Below are positions 25,901 to 32,785 of a stretch of 35,475 nucleotides of DNA, piece by piece. Source of the stretch: Saprospiraceae bacterium (lineage in GTDB: Bacteria > Bacteroidota > Bacteroidia > Chitinophagales > Saprospiraceae); assembly GCA_020850225.1 (NCBI GenBank), contig JADZFD010000080.1, positions 1-35,475 on the forward strand, read 5' to 3'. Under the pieces are notes generated by a model. That model searched no databases. It worked only from the letters and a program-made list of their open reading frames with translations, and was not told the DNA's origin. Numbering within the stretch: position 1 is the stretch's first letter; the number at the start of each line of letters is the position of its first letter. The translations under genes and the position numbers were made by a program.

Positions 25901-26728
25901 TTCTACATAAGTTGAAAGTGTTCCTGCACCGCTTTCCATGTTCCGGCAACCAATCCATTTGGCACCGGGTGCTACACCAATTTCATTTCCATTATTATCT
26001 GTATCGCCAACCATAGTTCCCATAGTATGTGTACCATGATTATGGTCATCACAAGGCACAGTGCTATTGATACCACAAGGATTGGTACCGTTGAGTGGAT
26101 CATCAGTATGAATGGCATCATGCCAGTTGTAGTCATGGTCTGCACTGGTTCCATTCCAGCCCCTGTATTTATTTTTAATAGTAGATATTTCCCAGGCATA
26201 ACCTGTGTCCTGTCCACCAATCACGACATTTTGACCAGTATAGCCCATTGACCAGACAGTGGGCGCCCCGATTTTATTCAGCCCCCAAACCGGAGTTCGC
26301 TCTCCGGCGGTATTGTTCCCGCGTTCGGGCTGCTGCAACATCGTAAATTTACTATCCTCAATGATATAGTCAACATCATCACGTTGAGCAAGTTTTAGTA
26401 TAAAATCCCGATTACAGGTGGCTGAAATCATATTGACGATATAAAAAGACCGGTAGGCGATTCTGTTTTCTTTCAAAAAATCAATCAGACCTTTTTGAGA
26501 ATCCTGTGCTTTGTTGTACAGTAGATTATAGGTCATGGTGGCCTTGGCATCCTTTCCTTTGATATTTCTGACTTCTGTTAAATCTGCCTTTTCTTTCAGG
26601 ACTATGACAACTTTTTTATTGGCTTCAGAGCTTTCATTATATAATAACCTGACATCCATTTTATCAATAATCTGTGCATTGACATTGGAAAATATCGTTA
26701 ATAAAATCAAAAATAAGATTTGTTTCAT
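22973..26728 (-). CDS. Secreted S8 subtilase / GH9 glycoside hydrolase fusion
   Basis: This 1251-aa protein has a signal peptide (1-18, ending NVNA). An inhibitor-like prodomain spans about 25-130. The S8 domain spans about 150-490, with D174 in GGQDTG, H231 in HGTHTMGT, N341 in SAGNSG and S415 in SGTSMAGPH: a complete catalytic set. Residues about 492-595 are a CelD_N-type Ig-like domain (VPFIKVDQFGYQ). The GH9 domain is about 597-1098, with D661 and D664 in GGWHDAGDY and the acid E1080 in VTEVAIYTQA. Residues 1114-1251 hold three related repeats of about 44 aa. No T9SS tail is visible. S8 proteases cut proteins; GH9 enzymes are mainly beta-glucanases. The combination suggests joint digestion of polymer and protein outside the cell. 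It lies inside the paa operon, 24 bp from paaA and 30 bp from paaB. Confidence 0.93.
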   Translation of the reverse strand: MKQILFLILLTIFSNVNAQIIDKMDVRLLYNESSEANKKVVIVLKEKADLTEVRNIKGKDAKATMTYNLLYNKAQDSQKGLIDFLKENRIAYRSFYIVNMISATCNRDFILKLAQRDDVDYIIEDSKFTMLQQPERGNNTAGERTPVWGLNKIGAPTVWSMGYTGQNVVIGGQDTGYAWEISTIKNKYRGWNGTSADHDYNWHDAIHTDDPLNGTNPCGINSTVPCDDHNHGTHTMGTMVGDTDNNGNEIGVAPGAKWIGCRNMESGAGTLSTYVECFEWFLAPYPVSGGQGDPTKMPHVINNSWGCPPSEGCNTTNFDVMETALNNLRNAGCVVVVSAGNSGSNCSSVNDPAAIFEGSFSVGATNSSDDIAGFSSRGAVTVDGSNRLKPNVSAPGVSVRSCIKDGTFTEFSGTSMAGPHVAGLVALIISANPELAGEVDQIEDIIEQTATRLTSSQICNGISGNTIPNNTYGFGRINAVAAVNRALDKLYVPFIKVDQFGYQSNSQKVAVLSNPINGYNNASHYAPSSTISVKNSSTHTVVYSGSCTAWNNGATHDQSGDKVWWFDFSSVTTPGKYYIADNNDGGIRSEDFEIRNDIYEEIYKAAFKTFYYQRCGVSKSTSYADTGFTDNACHLQDVNCKYIDDPNNASLYKNMSGGWHDAGDYNKYVNFSYKPLLDLLWSYEINSQSLQSDDMNIPESGNSIPDLLDEIKIELDWLLKMQANDGGVHCVVGVQNFASASPPSSDNATRYYAPKTTSATRSTSAVFAFAAKQFYKINNSNAQSFATTLKNKAIEAWDWSEYNPNQTYYNANHNLASGEQEVGTYEMLMRKIVAAVYLYDLTGENKYRDFVQNNYSSSHMIQWGYVYPFENIIQLSLLHFSFLKDVSTTVANSIRNAYKNSMDASSDHFPSWNNNTDAYRSYLSTQNTTWGSNETKCNQAGLFQEYDYFDLDVSKKSTIKNITESFIHYIHGINPNALTYLTNMRKFGANRSVNTVYHSWFTDGSSSWDDVRTSTYGPAPGFIPGGANPNWALDACCPNNCGGQYNSQCIMLAPPSGQPVLKSYYDWNTGWPQNSWTVTEVAIYTQASYLKLLSSMIQPALSSLPVQNQVHFNTDAYIKNNGRGIILTSENGSHYRIKAENNGRISTELVNTIPANSILIHNAYLKSTTSQKGCIVKAPDNGLWQIFVGKNGSLNTVSTTVPSSNFVESMNGDVVVSDTGYGWILKNQDNICFLITVSNSGRLQSKPINCD

Positions 26729-26752
26729 ATCAATGGTGTCACAAATTATTGG

Positions 26753-27709
26753 TTAAGCTATAGATTTGGTTTCCTGATTTTTTACATTTTGTTTTTTGGC
26801 GTATGCTACAGCTGCTTCACGTACCCATTGACCATCTTCATGTGCCTTGATGCGCGCTGCCAGCCTTTCTATATTACAAGGGCCGTTACCGGCTATTACC
26901 TGGTAGAATTCATCCCAGTTGATTTCACCGTGGTCATAATGCTGTGTTTCTTTATTGAATTTTAATTCCGGATCAGGCAGGGTTATTCCTAATACGGCGG
27001 CCTGGGGAACAGTCATATCAATGAATTTCTGTCTTAGTTCATCATTGGAAAGTCGCTTAATTTTCCACTTCATGGATTGAGCACTGTTGGGTGAATCGGT
27101 ATCTGACGGTCCAAACATCATCAGGGAAGGCCACCACCATCGGTTGACGGCATCCTGAACCATGTTTTTTTGTGCTTCCGTACCCTGACTCATCGTGTAC
27201 AGTATGTCAAAACCCTGGCGTTGGTGGAAGGATTCTTCTTTGCAGATACGTACCATTGCTCTGGAATAAGGACCGTATGATGTACGTGTCAAAGCTACCT
27301 GATTGACTATGGCAGCACCATCTACCAGCCAGCCTATAGCACCCATATCTGCCCAGTTAAGGGTCGGGTAGTTGAATATACTGGAATATTTGGCTTTCCC
27401 GCTATGCAATGCGTCAATCATTTCACTTCTGGGTGTCCCTAAAGTCTCTGCTGCTGAATACAGGTAAAGTCCGTGTCCTGCTTCGTCCTGTATTTTGGCA
27501 AGCAGAGCAAGTTTTCTTTTCAGGCTTGGTGCTCTGCTTATCCAGTTTCCTTCAGGTAACATTCCTACTATTTCAGAATGTGCATGCTGTGAAATTTGTC
27601 TCACCAGTGTTTTTCTGTAGGCTTCGGGCATCCAGTCGCGCGGTTCTATTTTATCTTCGTTATCTATTCTGTTCTGAAAATTTTCTTCGAGAGAATATCT
27701 TGAATCCAT
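26753..27709 (-). CDS. paaA: Phenylacetyl-CoA epoxygenase catalytic subunit PaaA
   Basis: This 318-aa subunit has the ferritin-like di-iron ligands of PaaA: E46 in HSEIVGM, E76 and H79 in [17 protein letters not shown], and E159 and H162 in [11 protein letters not shown]. It also has the [14 protein letters not shown] segment. With PaaBC and the reductase PaaE it converts phenylacetyl-CoA to the ring-1,2-epoxide, the first committed step of aerobic phenylacetate breakdown. paaE is 145 bp upstream on the same strand. The next gene downstream is not paaB but the S8/GH9 fusion. Confidence 0.96.
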   Translation of the reverse strand: MDSRYSLEENFQNRIDNEDKIEPRDWMPEAYRKTLVRQISQHAHSEIVGMLPEGNWISRAPSLKRKLALLAKIQDEAGHGLYLYSAAETLGTPRSEMIDALHSGKAKYSSIFNYPTLNWADMGAIGWLVDGAAIVNQVALTRTSYGPYSRAMVRICKEESFHQRQGFDILYTMSQGTEAQKNMVQDAVNRWWWPSLMMFGPSDTDSPNSAQSMKWKIKRLSNDELRQKFIDMTVPQAAVLGITLPDPELKFNKETQHYDHGEINWDEFYQVIAGNGPCNIERLAARIKAHEDGQWVREAAVAYAKKQNVKNQETKSIA

Positions 27710-27854
27710 AATATCTGAAGTTTAATATTTATACAAATTAGTGAATAAGGTCTTTTTATGGGAGTAAAGCAGGTTGATATGTGTATTAAAATCTTGTAAT
27801 AATTTTTGAATATCTGAATTTAAAGTCGTTAAATGGATATGTATATAAGCATTA

Positions 27855-28928
27855 TTATTTTTGATCAAAATCAACGGATACTTTTTCTGTTCTGGGATGT
27901 GACTGACACAATAATACATAGCCGGCTTTGACCTCATCTTCCTCGAGTGCATAATTGGTATCCATTACTACTTCCCCTGAAGTGATTTTTGCCTTGCAGG
28001 TACTGCAGACACCTCCTTTGCAGGAATAGGGCAAATCTGCTCCATGTGCTATTCCGGCATCGAGGATGCTCTGCTGTGCATATCCAAGCGAAAATTCATA
28101 AATATTGCCATCCAACTGCAACGTTATCTGACTTTCTTTTCCTAAATCCTGATTTGATAATTCCTGAGCATCATTTGCTTTTTGTATTCCGTCTGTATTG
28201 AAAAGTTCGATATGTATCTTGTCTTTGCTGATACCTTGTTCTTGCAGTGCTTCCTGTATGTCAAATACCATATTGTTAGGACCACAAATCATAACATCGT
28301 CAATTTCACGGGGATTGAACAGGTGCTGCGCAAAATCATTGCATTTTTCCTTTGTCATACGTCCAAAGTACATATCAATACCAGATTTTTCACGCGAAAA
28401 AATATGGTGAACTGAAAATCTTTGTATGAACTTATTTTTTAAAGCTTCTAAATCTTCCCGGAACATGACCGAGTTAAATCCTTTATTGCCATAGAAAAGT
28501 GTGATCTGAATATCCGGATGATTGTACAGGATGTCTTTGATCTGAGCGATGATAGGTGTGATTCCGGAGCCGGCAGCAAAAAAAACAATATTGGATTTAT
28601 TGCCATGGGTTAATGTGAATTTTCCGGTAGGAGGCATGACATCAAGCTTGTCTCCTACTTTGAGTTTTTCGTTGACATATGCTGAAAACCGACCGTCATC
28701 AACCTTCTTTACAGCAACCGACCATCTGTTTTCAGATGGAGCGGTACACAGAGAATAGGAACGACGAAGTTCTTCACCCTTATGGTTGTATTTAAATATA
28801 AGGTGCTGTCCTGCTTCGTACGAAAAAACAGGTGTATTGTCTGCCGGAATTGCTAATGTGACTTCTACACTATCATTGGTTAGTTTTCTTAGGCGAACTA
28901 CTTCCAGACTATAAAATTTATTACTCAT
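27855..28928 (-). CDS. paaE: Phenylacetyl-CoA epoxygenase reductase PaaE
   Basis: The product has 357 aa from the ATG at 28928 (MSNKFYSLEVVRLRK); an upstream TTG at 28952 overlaps the -7 box and is unlikely. The FAD domain has RRSYSLCTAP, the NAD domain has GSGITPIIAQIKDI and VMICGPNNMV, and the C-terminal plant-type [2Fe-2S] ferredoxin has PYSCKGGVCSTCKAKI with the fourth Cys in LLCQSHP. It passes electrons from NAD(P)H to the di-iron centre of PaaA. It is the first gene of the paa cluster and has a strong promoter directly upstream. Confidence 0.95.
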   Translation of the reverse strand: MSNKFYSLEVVRLRKLTNDSVEVTLAIPADNTPVFSYEAGQHLIFKYNHKGEELRRSYSLCTAPSENRWSVAVKKVDDGRFSAYVNEKLKVGDKLDVMPPTGKFTLTHGNKSNIVFFAAGSGITPIIAQIKDILYNHPDIQITLFYGNKGFNSVMFREDLEALKNKFIQRFSVHHIFSREKSGIDMYFGRMTKEKCNDFAQHLFNPREIDDVMICGPNNMVFDIQEALQEQGISKDKIHIELFNTDGIQKANDAQELSNQDLGKESQITLQLDGNIYEFSLGYAQQSILDAGIAHGADLPYSCKGGVCSTCKAKITSGEVVMDTNYALEEDEVKAGYVLLCQSHPRTEKVSVDFDQK

Positions 28929-28949
28929 GTATGCTATATCATTTGTACG

Positions 28950-28981
28950 CAAAGATAAAATATAATAGCATTAAATTCAAA
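28950..28981 (-). promoter_or_regulatory. Primary-sigma promoter of the paa cluster
   Basis: On the minus strand TTTG (28981-28978), 20 nt, then TATCTTTG (28957-28950) is a full match to the Bacteroidota consensus TTTG-N19-21-TAnnTTTG. The transcript would start about 14 nt before the paaE ATG. No operator-like repeat is obvious around it. Confidence 0.8.
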
Positions 28982-29165
28982 TAATAGAAGTATAAAAGTG
29001 AACCGTTTATGATATAAGTAAAAAAGACCTTTCCAGGCACGGATTACCATGAAGATATAAGAATAATTGATATTACCTGAATTGGTAAATTTCACAGAGC
29101 ACTCAGGTATACTGAAGATATTGCTTTATACCGTGTTGAATACAAAATACAATAGCAAGCTGGTA

Positions 29166-29480
29166 TTATGCCATTCCTGCAGTAGGGAAATTCATCGGTG
29201 GCATCATACCTGCTTCAGGGTCTTCAATGTTGCCAAATTGATTTTCGTATCGCTTGATATTGTCCTGCAATGCTTTCATAAGACGCTTGGCGTGTTGTGG
29301 TGTCAGGATAATCCGTGACTTAACCCTGGCTTTCGGAACATTGGGTACGAGCCTGATAAAATCCACAATAAATTCTGAGTGAGAATGAGATATTATCGCC
29401 AGATTGCTGTAGATACCTTCCGATAATTCTTCTGATAACTCAATATTGATTTGATTCTGGTTTGGATTGTTTTCAGCCAT
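29166..29480 (-). CDS. DUF3467 family protein
   Basis: The product has 104 aa from the ATG at 29480 ([22 protein letters not shown]), the usual start of the family; the frame could begin at 29516. It contains the DUF3467 pattern [52 protein letters not shown]. The function of the family is unknown; it is small, soluble and widespread in Bacteroidota. It is divergent from the isocitrate dehydrogenase gene, with 160 bp between starts. Confidence 0.88.
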   Translation of the reverse strand: MAENNPNQNQINIELSEELSEGIYSNLAIISHSHSEFIVDFIRLVPNVPKARVKSRIILTPQHAKRLMKALQDNIKRYENQFGNIEDPEAGMMPPMNFPTAGMA

Positions 29481-29596
29481 GATCAGGTTAAATTCAATTT
29501 TTTTATTAAAATGCAAAAATAAGTATTTATTTTCAATTCCGACCGTATTTAACCTGTATTTAAGAAAATTAAACTTTTATGGTCAGCTAATTTTGC

Positions 29597-29604
29597 TATC
29601 TTTG
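29597..29604 (+). promoter_or_regulatory. Probable -7 box of the isocitrate dehydrogenase gene
   Basis: TATCTTTG fits TAnnTTTG exactly and lies 36 nt before the ATG at 29641. The expected -33 position has only TTTT (29575-29578, 18-nt spacer), so that half is weak. Confidence 0.6.
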
Positions 29605-29640
29605 CACCTAATTTTTTTAAAATCAGTTAAATGTATTTCT

Positions 29641-30876
29641 ATGGCTTATAATAAAATAAAAGTTGCCAACCCGGTAGTCGAACTCGACGGCGATGAGATG
29701 ACGCGTATTATCTGGAAATTTATCAAGGATAAACTCATACTGCCCTACCTCGATGTTGATATCAAATATTATGATCTCGGTATAGAACACAGAGATGAAA
29801 CCAATGATCAGGTGACAATTGATGCTGCTAATGCAATCAAGGAATATGGTGTCGGTATCAAGTGTGCTACTATTACACCCGATGAAGCAAGGGTAACAGA
29901 ATTTAATCTGAAACAAATGTGGAAGTCACCCAATGGTACGATAAGAAATATTCTGGACGGAACAGTTTTCAGAGAACCCATCGTGATGCATAATGTACCA
30001 AGACTGGTACCCAACTGGACATCTCCGATCATCATTGGCAGACATGCTTTCGGTGATCAGTACAGGGCTACAGATACCGTAGTTCAGGGCAAAGGTAAAC
30101 TGACCATGACTTTTACTGCTGAAGATGGTACAGAAACGAGTTGGTCTGTATATGATTTTAAAGGAGATGGCGTGGCAATGTGTATGTACAATACAGATGA
30201 ATCCATAATTGGTTTTGCTCACTCCTGCTTTAATATGGCTATTTCCAAAAAGTGGCCTTTATACCTTTCTACCAAAAATACGATTCTTAAAAAGTACGAC
30301 GGCAGATTCAAGGATATATTTCAGGAGATATATGAACGGGATTATAAATCAAAGATGGATGCATTGGGTATCGTCTACGAACACCGGTTGATAGACGATA
30401 TGGTTGCAAGTGCACTCAAGTGGAATGGTAGTTTTGTATGGGCTTGTAAAAATTATGACGGTGATGTACAATCAGATACTGTGGCTCAGGGTTTTGGATC
30501 TCTGGGACTGATGACCTCGGTGCTGGTTACTCCCGATGGCAATACTATGGAAGCAGAAGCTGCACATGGTACAGTAACACGCCACTACAGAGAGCATCAG
30601 GCAGGAAGACCAACATCAACCAATCCAATTGCATCTATTTATGCATGGACAAGAGGATTGGCATTCAGAGGAAAACTGGACGGAAATCAGGCATTGATAG
30701 ACTTCAGTCAGGCATTAGAGCAGGTATGTGTAGAAACGGTTGAATCCGGTAGGATGACCAAGGATCTCGCTGTAATCATCCACGGCAACAAAGTAAATCA
30801 TGGTGAGCACTATCTGTATACTGAAGAATTTCTGGAAGAACTCAATAAAGGGCTGCAAACGAAGTTAGGCTTTTAA
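29641..30876 (+). CDS. icd: NADP-dependent isocitrate dehydrogenase
   Basis: The product has 411 aa from ATG 29641 ([23 protein letters not shown]); the open frame extends further upstream but not with family sequence and would pass the promoter. It is the homodimeric, eukaryote-like type: [56 protein letters not shown] (substrate Ser in SPNGT), [16 protein letters not shown], and [17 protein letters not shown]. It makes 2-oxoglutarate and NADPH in the TCA cycle. Confidence 0.96.
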   Translation: MAYNKIKVANPVVELDGDEMTRIIWKFIKDKLILPYLDVDIKYYDLGIEHRDETNDQVTIDAANAIKEYGVGIKCATITPDEARVTEFNLKQMWKSPNGTIRNILDGTVFREPIVMHNVPRLVPNWTSPIIIGRHAFGDQYRATDTVVQGKGKLTMTFTAEDGTETSWSVYDFKGDGVAMCMYNTDESIIGFAHSCFNMAISKKWPLYLSTKNTILKKYDGRFKDIFQEIYERDYKSKMDALGIVYEHRLIDDMVASALKWNGSFVWACKNYDGDVQSDTVAQGFGSLGLMTSVLVTPDGNTMEAEAAHGTVTRHYREHQAGRPTSTNPIASIYAWTRGLAFRGKLDGNQALIDFSQALEQVCVETVESGRMTKDLAVIIHGNKVNHGEHYLYTEEFLEELNKGLQTKLGF

Positions 30877-30922
30877 TAAATCTATTAATAAGGTAGGTCA
30901 GCTAAATATAATTTTAAAAATC

Positions 30923-31504
30923 ATGGAAGTAAATATCCCGTTTAGCTGGCCTTCTTTTAAATTTGATCCGTCGTGGACATTGTTTCTGGACAGGGATGGT
31001 GTTATCAACGAGCGCATAGTAGATGATTATATTAAGAACTGGGATGACTTTAAGTTTCTTCCTGGTGTGTTGGATGCGTTGGCAGTTTTTGCCAATTTTT
31101 TTCACAGAATAGTTATTGTTACCAATCAGGCTGGAATCGAAAAAGGACTTTATACGCACGAACGGCTGAAAGAGATTCATGATCAGATGATGGAATATAT
31201 TCAGTATCATGGTGGACGGATCGATGAAATTTATTATTGTCCTTACAAAGCAGATAATGATCCGTTGTGCAGAAAGCCAAATCCAGGGATGGCACTGGAG
31301 GCCAAAAATGATTATCCCGATATTGAATTTACACGCTCTGTAATGATTGGCGATTCCTTCAGTGATATTGTTTTTGGTAATCAGCTGGGAATGAAAACCA
31401 TATTGGTTGGTAAAAGACCGGGAGCGATGAAAAGCCTTAATTCTGTCCCGGATTGTAAACTGGATTCTCTCAGGGATTTTGCAACGTATATTCAATCACT
31501 ATAG
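30923..31504 (+). CDS. HAD-IIIA phosphatase (GmhB/HisB-N-like)
   Basis: This 193-aa enzyme has HAD motif I DRDGVIN (both Asp), motif II in VIVTNQAGIEKG, motif III Lys in KPNPGMALEA, and motif IV GDSFSDIVFGNQLGM. GmhB removes the 7-phosphate of heptose bisphosphate for LPS core synthesis; HisB-N acts on histidinol phosphate. The GmhB zinc loop (CxH...CxC) is only partly kept here: YCPYKADNDPLCRKPNP has two cysteines but no His at the second position and one Cys replaced. The substrate is therefore open. Confidence 0.85.
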   Translation: MEVNIPFSWPSFKFDPSWTLFLDRDGVINERIVDDYIKNWDDFKFLPGVLDALAVFANFFHRIVIVTNQAGIEKGLYTHERLKEIHDQMMEYIQYHGGRIDEIYYCPYKADNDPLCRKPNPGMALEAKNDYPDIEFTRSVMIGDSFSDIVFGNQLGMKTILVGKRPGAMKSLNSVPDCKLDSLRDFATYIQSL

Positions 31505-31611
31505 GGTTTATTCAAAAATGGTAAAATCGAGCGACTCATAATCCAAATGAATGGAAAGGTGTTACTTATTTATTAAAGTACTATAAATCCAATATCAGAT
31601 ATCAAGATTAC

Positions 31612-32238
31612 ATGTACAAAGTTAAAGAAATATTTTATACGCTTCAGGGCGAAGGCTTCCATGCCGGCAGGCCTGCTGTTTTCTGTAGATTTTCGGGATG
31701 TAATCTATGGACGGGAAGAGAAGAAGACAGAGAAAAAGCCATCTGCAAATTTTGTGATACAGATTTCTGGGGAATGGATGGCAATAACGGTGGGAAATAT
31801 ACCGCAGAATCGCTAACTCAAAAGATTATTTCATTGTGGCCAGACCCGGAAGTTCCCGTATTTGTAGTTTGTACCGGTGGTGAGCCCGGGCTTCAGGTGG
31901 ATACAGATCTGGTAGAATCGCTACATGCTGCAAGTGTCGAAATAGCTATCGAGACCAACGGTACGGTTGACCTTCCGGAAGGTATAGACTGGATTTGTGT
32001 CAGCCCCAAAAGCAATACGACACTGGTAATAACAAAAGGAGATGAACTCAAATTGGTTTATCCTCAGGTGGAAAATGTACCTTCCGATTTCGAACATTTG
32101 GAATTTGACCATTTTTCTCTGCAACCTATGGACGATGCTCATCAACAGGATAATATCAGAGAGACAGTAGCCTATTGTATGCAACATCCCAAATGGAAAT
32201 TAAGCTTGCAAACACATAAAATTCTGGGAATTGAATGA
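31612..32238 (+). CDS. queE: 7-carboxy-7-deazaguanine synthase
   Basis: This 208-aa radical SAM enzyme begins with the QueE signature VKEIFYTLQGEGFHAGRPAVF. Its [4Fe-4S] ligands are C30, C45 and C48, a CX14CX2C spacing known for one QueE subgroup instead of the classical CX3CX2C. VVCTGGEPGLQVD binds SAM, followed by IETNGTVDLPEGIDWICVSPK. It makes 7-carboxy-7-deazaguanine for queuosine in tRNA. No other queuosine gene is in the window. It is the last clearly chromosomal gene before the mobile element. Confidence 0.95.
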   Translation: MYKVKEIFYTLQGEGFHAGRPAVFCRFSGCNLWTGREEDREKAICKFCDTDFWGMDGNNGGKYTAESLTQKIISLWPDPEVPVFVVCTGGEPGLQVDTDLVESLHAASVEIAIETNGTVDLPEGIDWICVSPKSNTTLVITKGDELKLVYPQVENVPSDFEHLEFDHFSLQPMDDAHQQDNIRETVAYCMQHPKWKLSLQTHKILGIE

Positions 32239-32543
32239 TATTTTGTTCTACCAGATTTATAGTTCAACAATTGATTTACAAAATGTGCATGTATAGTTCA
32301 ATTTGTATGCAATACAGGACTTTAGGATAAAATTGTTTTATATCGGGTAGCTTAATTTCATTTACTTTGTATCCGATATGGTAAGCATGTTCAATAAATA
32401 TTTTACCGGATTACAGGAGTATCAGATAGTCAAATTACACGTAAAACCTCATAAAAGACGGGATATACATGAAATATCAAACTCCTGATATGTAAAACCA
32501 CATTTTCTAAAATGTATACCTGAATGGTTTTATTGAAAACAAA

Positions 32544-32576
32544 AAACCCTTACAAATCATTGACTTATAAGGGTTT
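32544..32576 (-). terminator. Intrinsic terminator with no remaining gene
   Basis: AAACCCTTA (32544-32552) pairs with TAAGGGTTT (32568-32576). Read on the minus strand the hairpin is followed by TTTTTTGTTTT, so it ends transcription coming from the right. No complete minus-strand gene lies there; only the tRNA-like 3' fragment does, 14 bp away. This fits the terminator of a tRNA gene that has been split by an integration. Confidence 0.75.
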
Positions 32577-32589
32577 ATGTTTACTCTGA

Positions 32590-32605
32590 GTGATCCCGAC
32601 AGGAA
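32590..32605 (-). other. Candidate attachment site: displaced tRNA 3' end
   Basis: Minus strand TTCCTGTCGGGATCAC reads as the end of a tRNA: the last base(s) of a T loop, T-stem strand CCTGT (32603-32599), acceptor strand CGGGATC (32598-32592), and discriminator A. The rest of a tRNA (GGTTCGA and beyond) is absent. It lies between a terminator of the right orientation and a tyrosine recombinase gene, as expected for the displaced native 3' end at an att site. The target tRNA would begin GATCCCG; its identity is unknown. Confidence 0.5.
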
Positions 32606-32719
32606 CACAAATATAGTACACGACGAAACATAAAAGATTAATATTGAATATTCATATTATTGTGTATCAATCAAATATGATATTAATATGTTTCATAGTA
32701 TTTCATACTGTGTAATATA

Positions 32720-32741
32720 ATCGTACAAAAATCGTACAAAT
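32720..32741 (+). repeat. Two tandem 11-bp repeats upstream of the integrase
   Basis: ATCGTACAAAA (32720-32730) and ATCGTACAAAT (32731-32741) are head-to-tail, one helical turn apart, ending 14 bp before the -7 box of the integrase gene. They occupy the -33 region. This is a likely binding site for the recombinase, an excisionase or a regulator. Confidence 0.5.
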
Positions 32742-32755
32742 TTATAATATTGTCT

Positions 32756-32763
32756 TATCTTTG
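32756..32763 (+). promoter_or_regulatory. -7 box of the integrase gene
   Basis: TATCTTTG matches TAnnTTTG exactly, with the ATG at 32786 22 nt downstream, the same arrangement as at paaE. The -33 position is taken by the tandem repeats and has no TTG, so activation or repression there is possible. Confidence 0.6.
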
Positions 32764-32785
32764 TATTGCTTTAAATACTTTGATA

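Larger units (their letters stand above)
32239..32785. other. Junction region between chromosome and mobile element
   Basis: These 547 bp hold no gene. Up to about 32543 I see nothing recognisable. Then come a minus-strand terminator (32544-32576), a tRNA 3'-end-like fragment (32590-32605), an AT-rich stretch with several short direct repeats (TTTCATA at 32691-32697 and 32701-32707; ATCGTACAAA twice at 32720-32741), and the promoter of the integrase gene. Confidence 0.6.

Noticed and set aside
25434-25910. 158-aa plus-strand frame inside the S8 domain
   Set aside because: It is an antisense shadow of the protease; the translation is Pro/Leu/Thr-rich without motifs.
28198-28415. Overlapping plus-strand frames opposite paaE
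   Set aside because: They have no family features, while the minus strand encodes a complete reductase.
29467-29640. Upstream extension of isocitrate dehydrogenase
   Set aside because: The extension crosses the divergent promoter region and overlaps the DUF3467 start; the family sequence begins at 29641.
30914-31495. 193-aa open frame on the minus strand opposite the HAD phosphatase
   Set aside because: It mirrors the plus-strand gene almost exactly; the plus frame has all HAD motifs and the minus translation has no recognisable feature.
32239-32543. Possible small RNA or gene after queE
   Set aside because: No ORF of useful length, no conserved RNA fold and no promoter box could be supported by eye.
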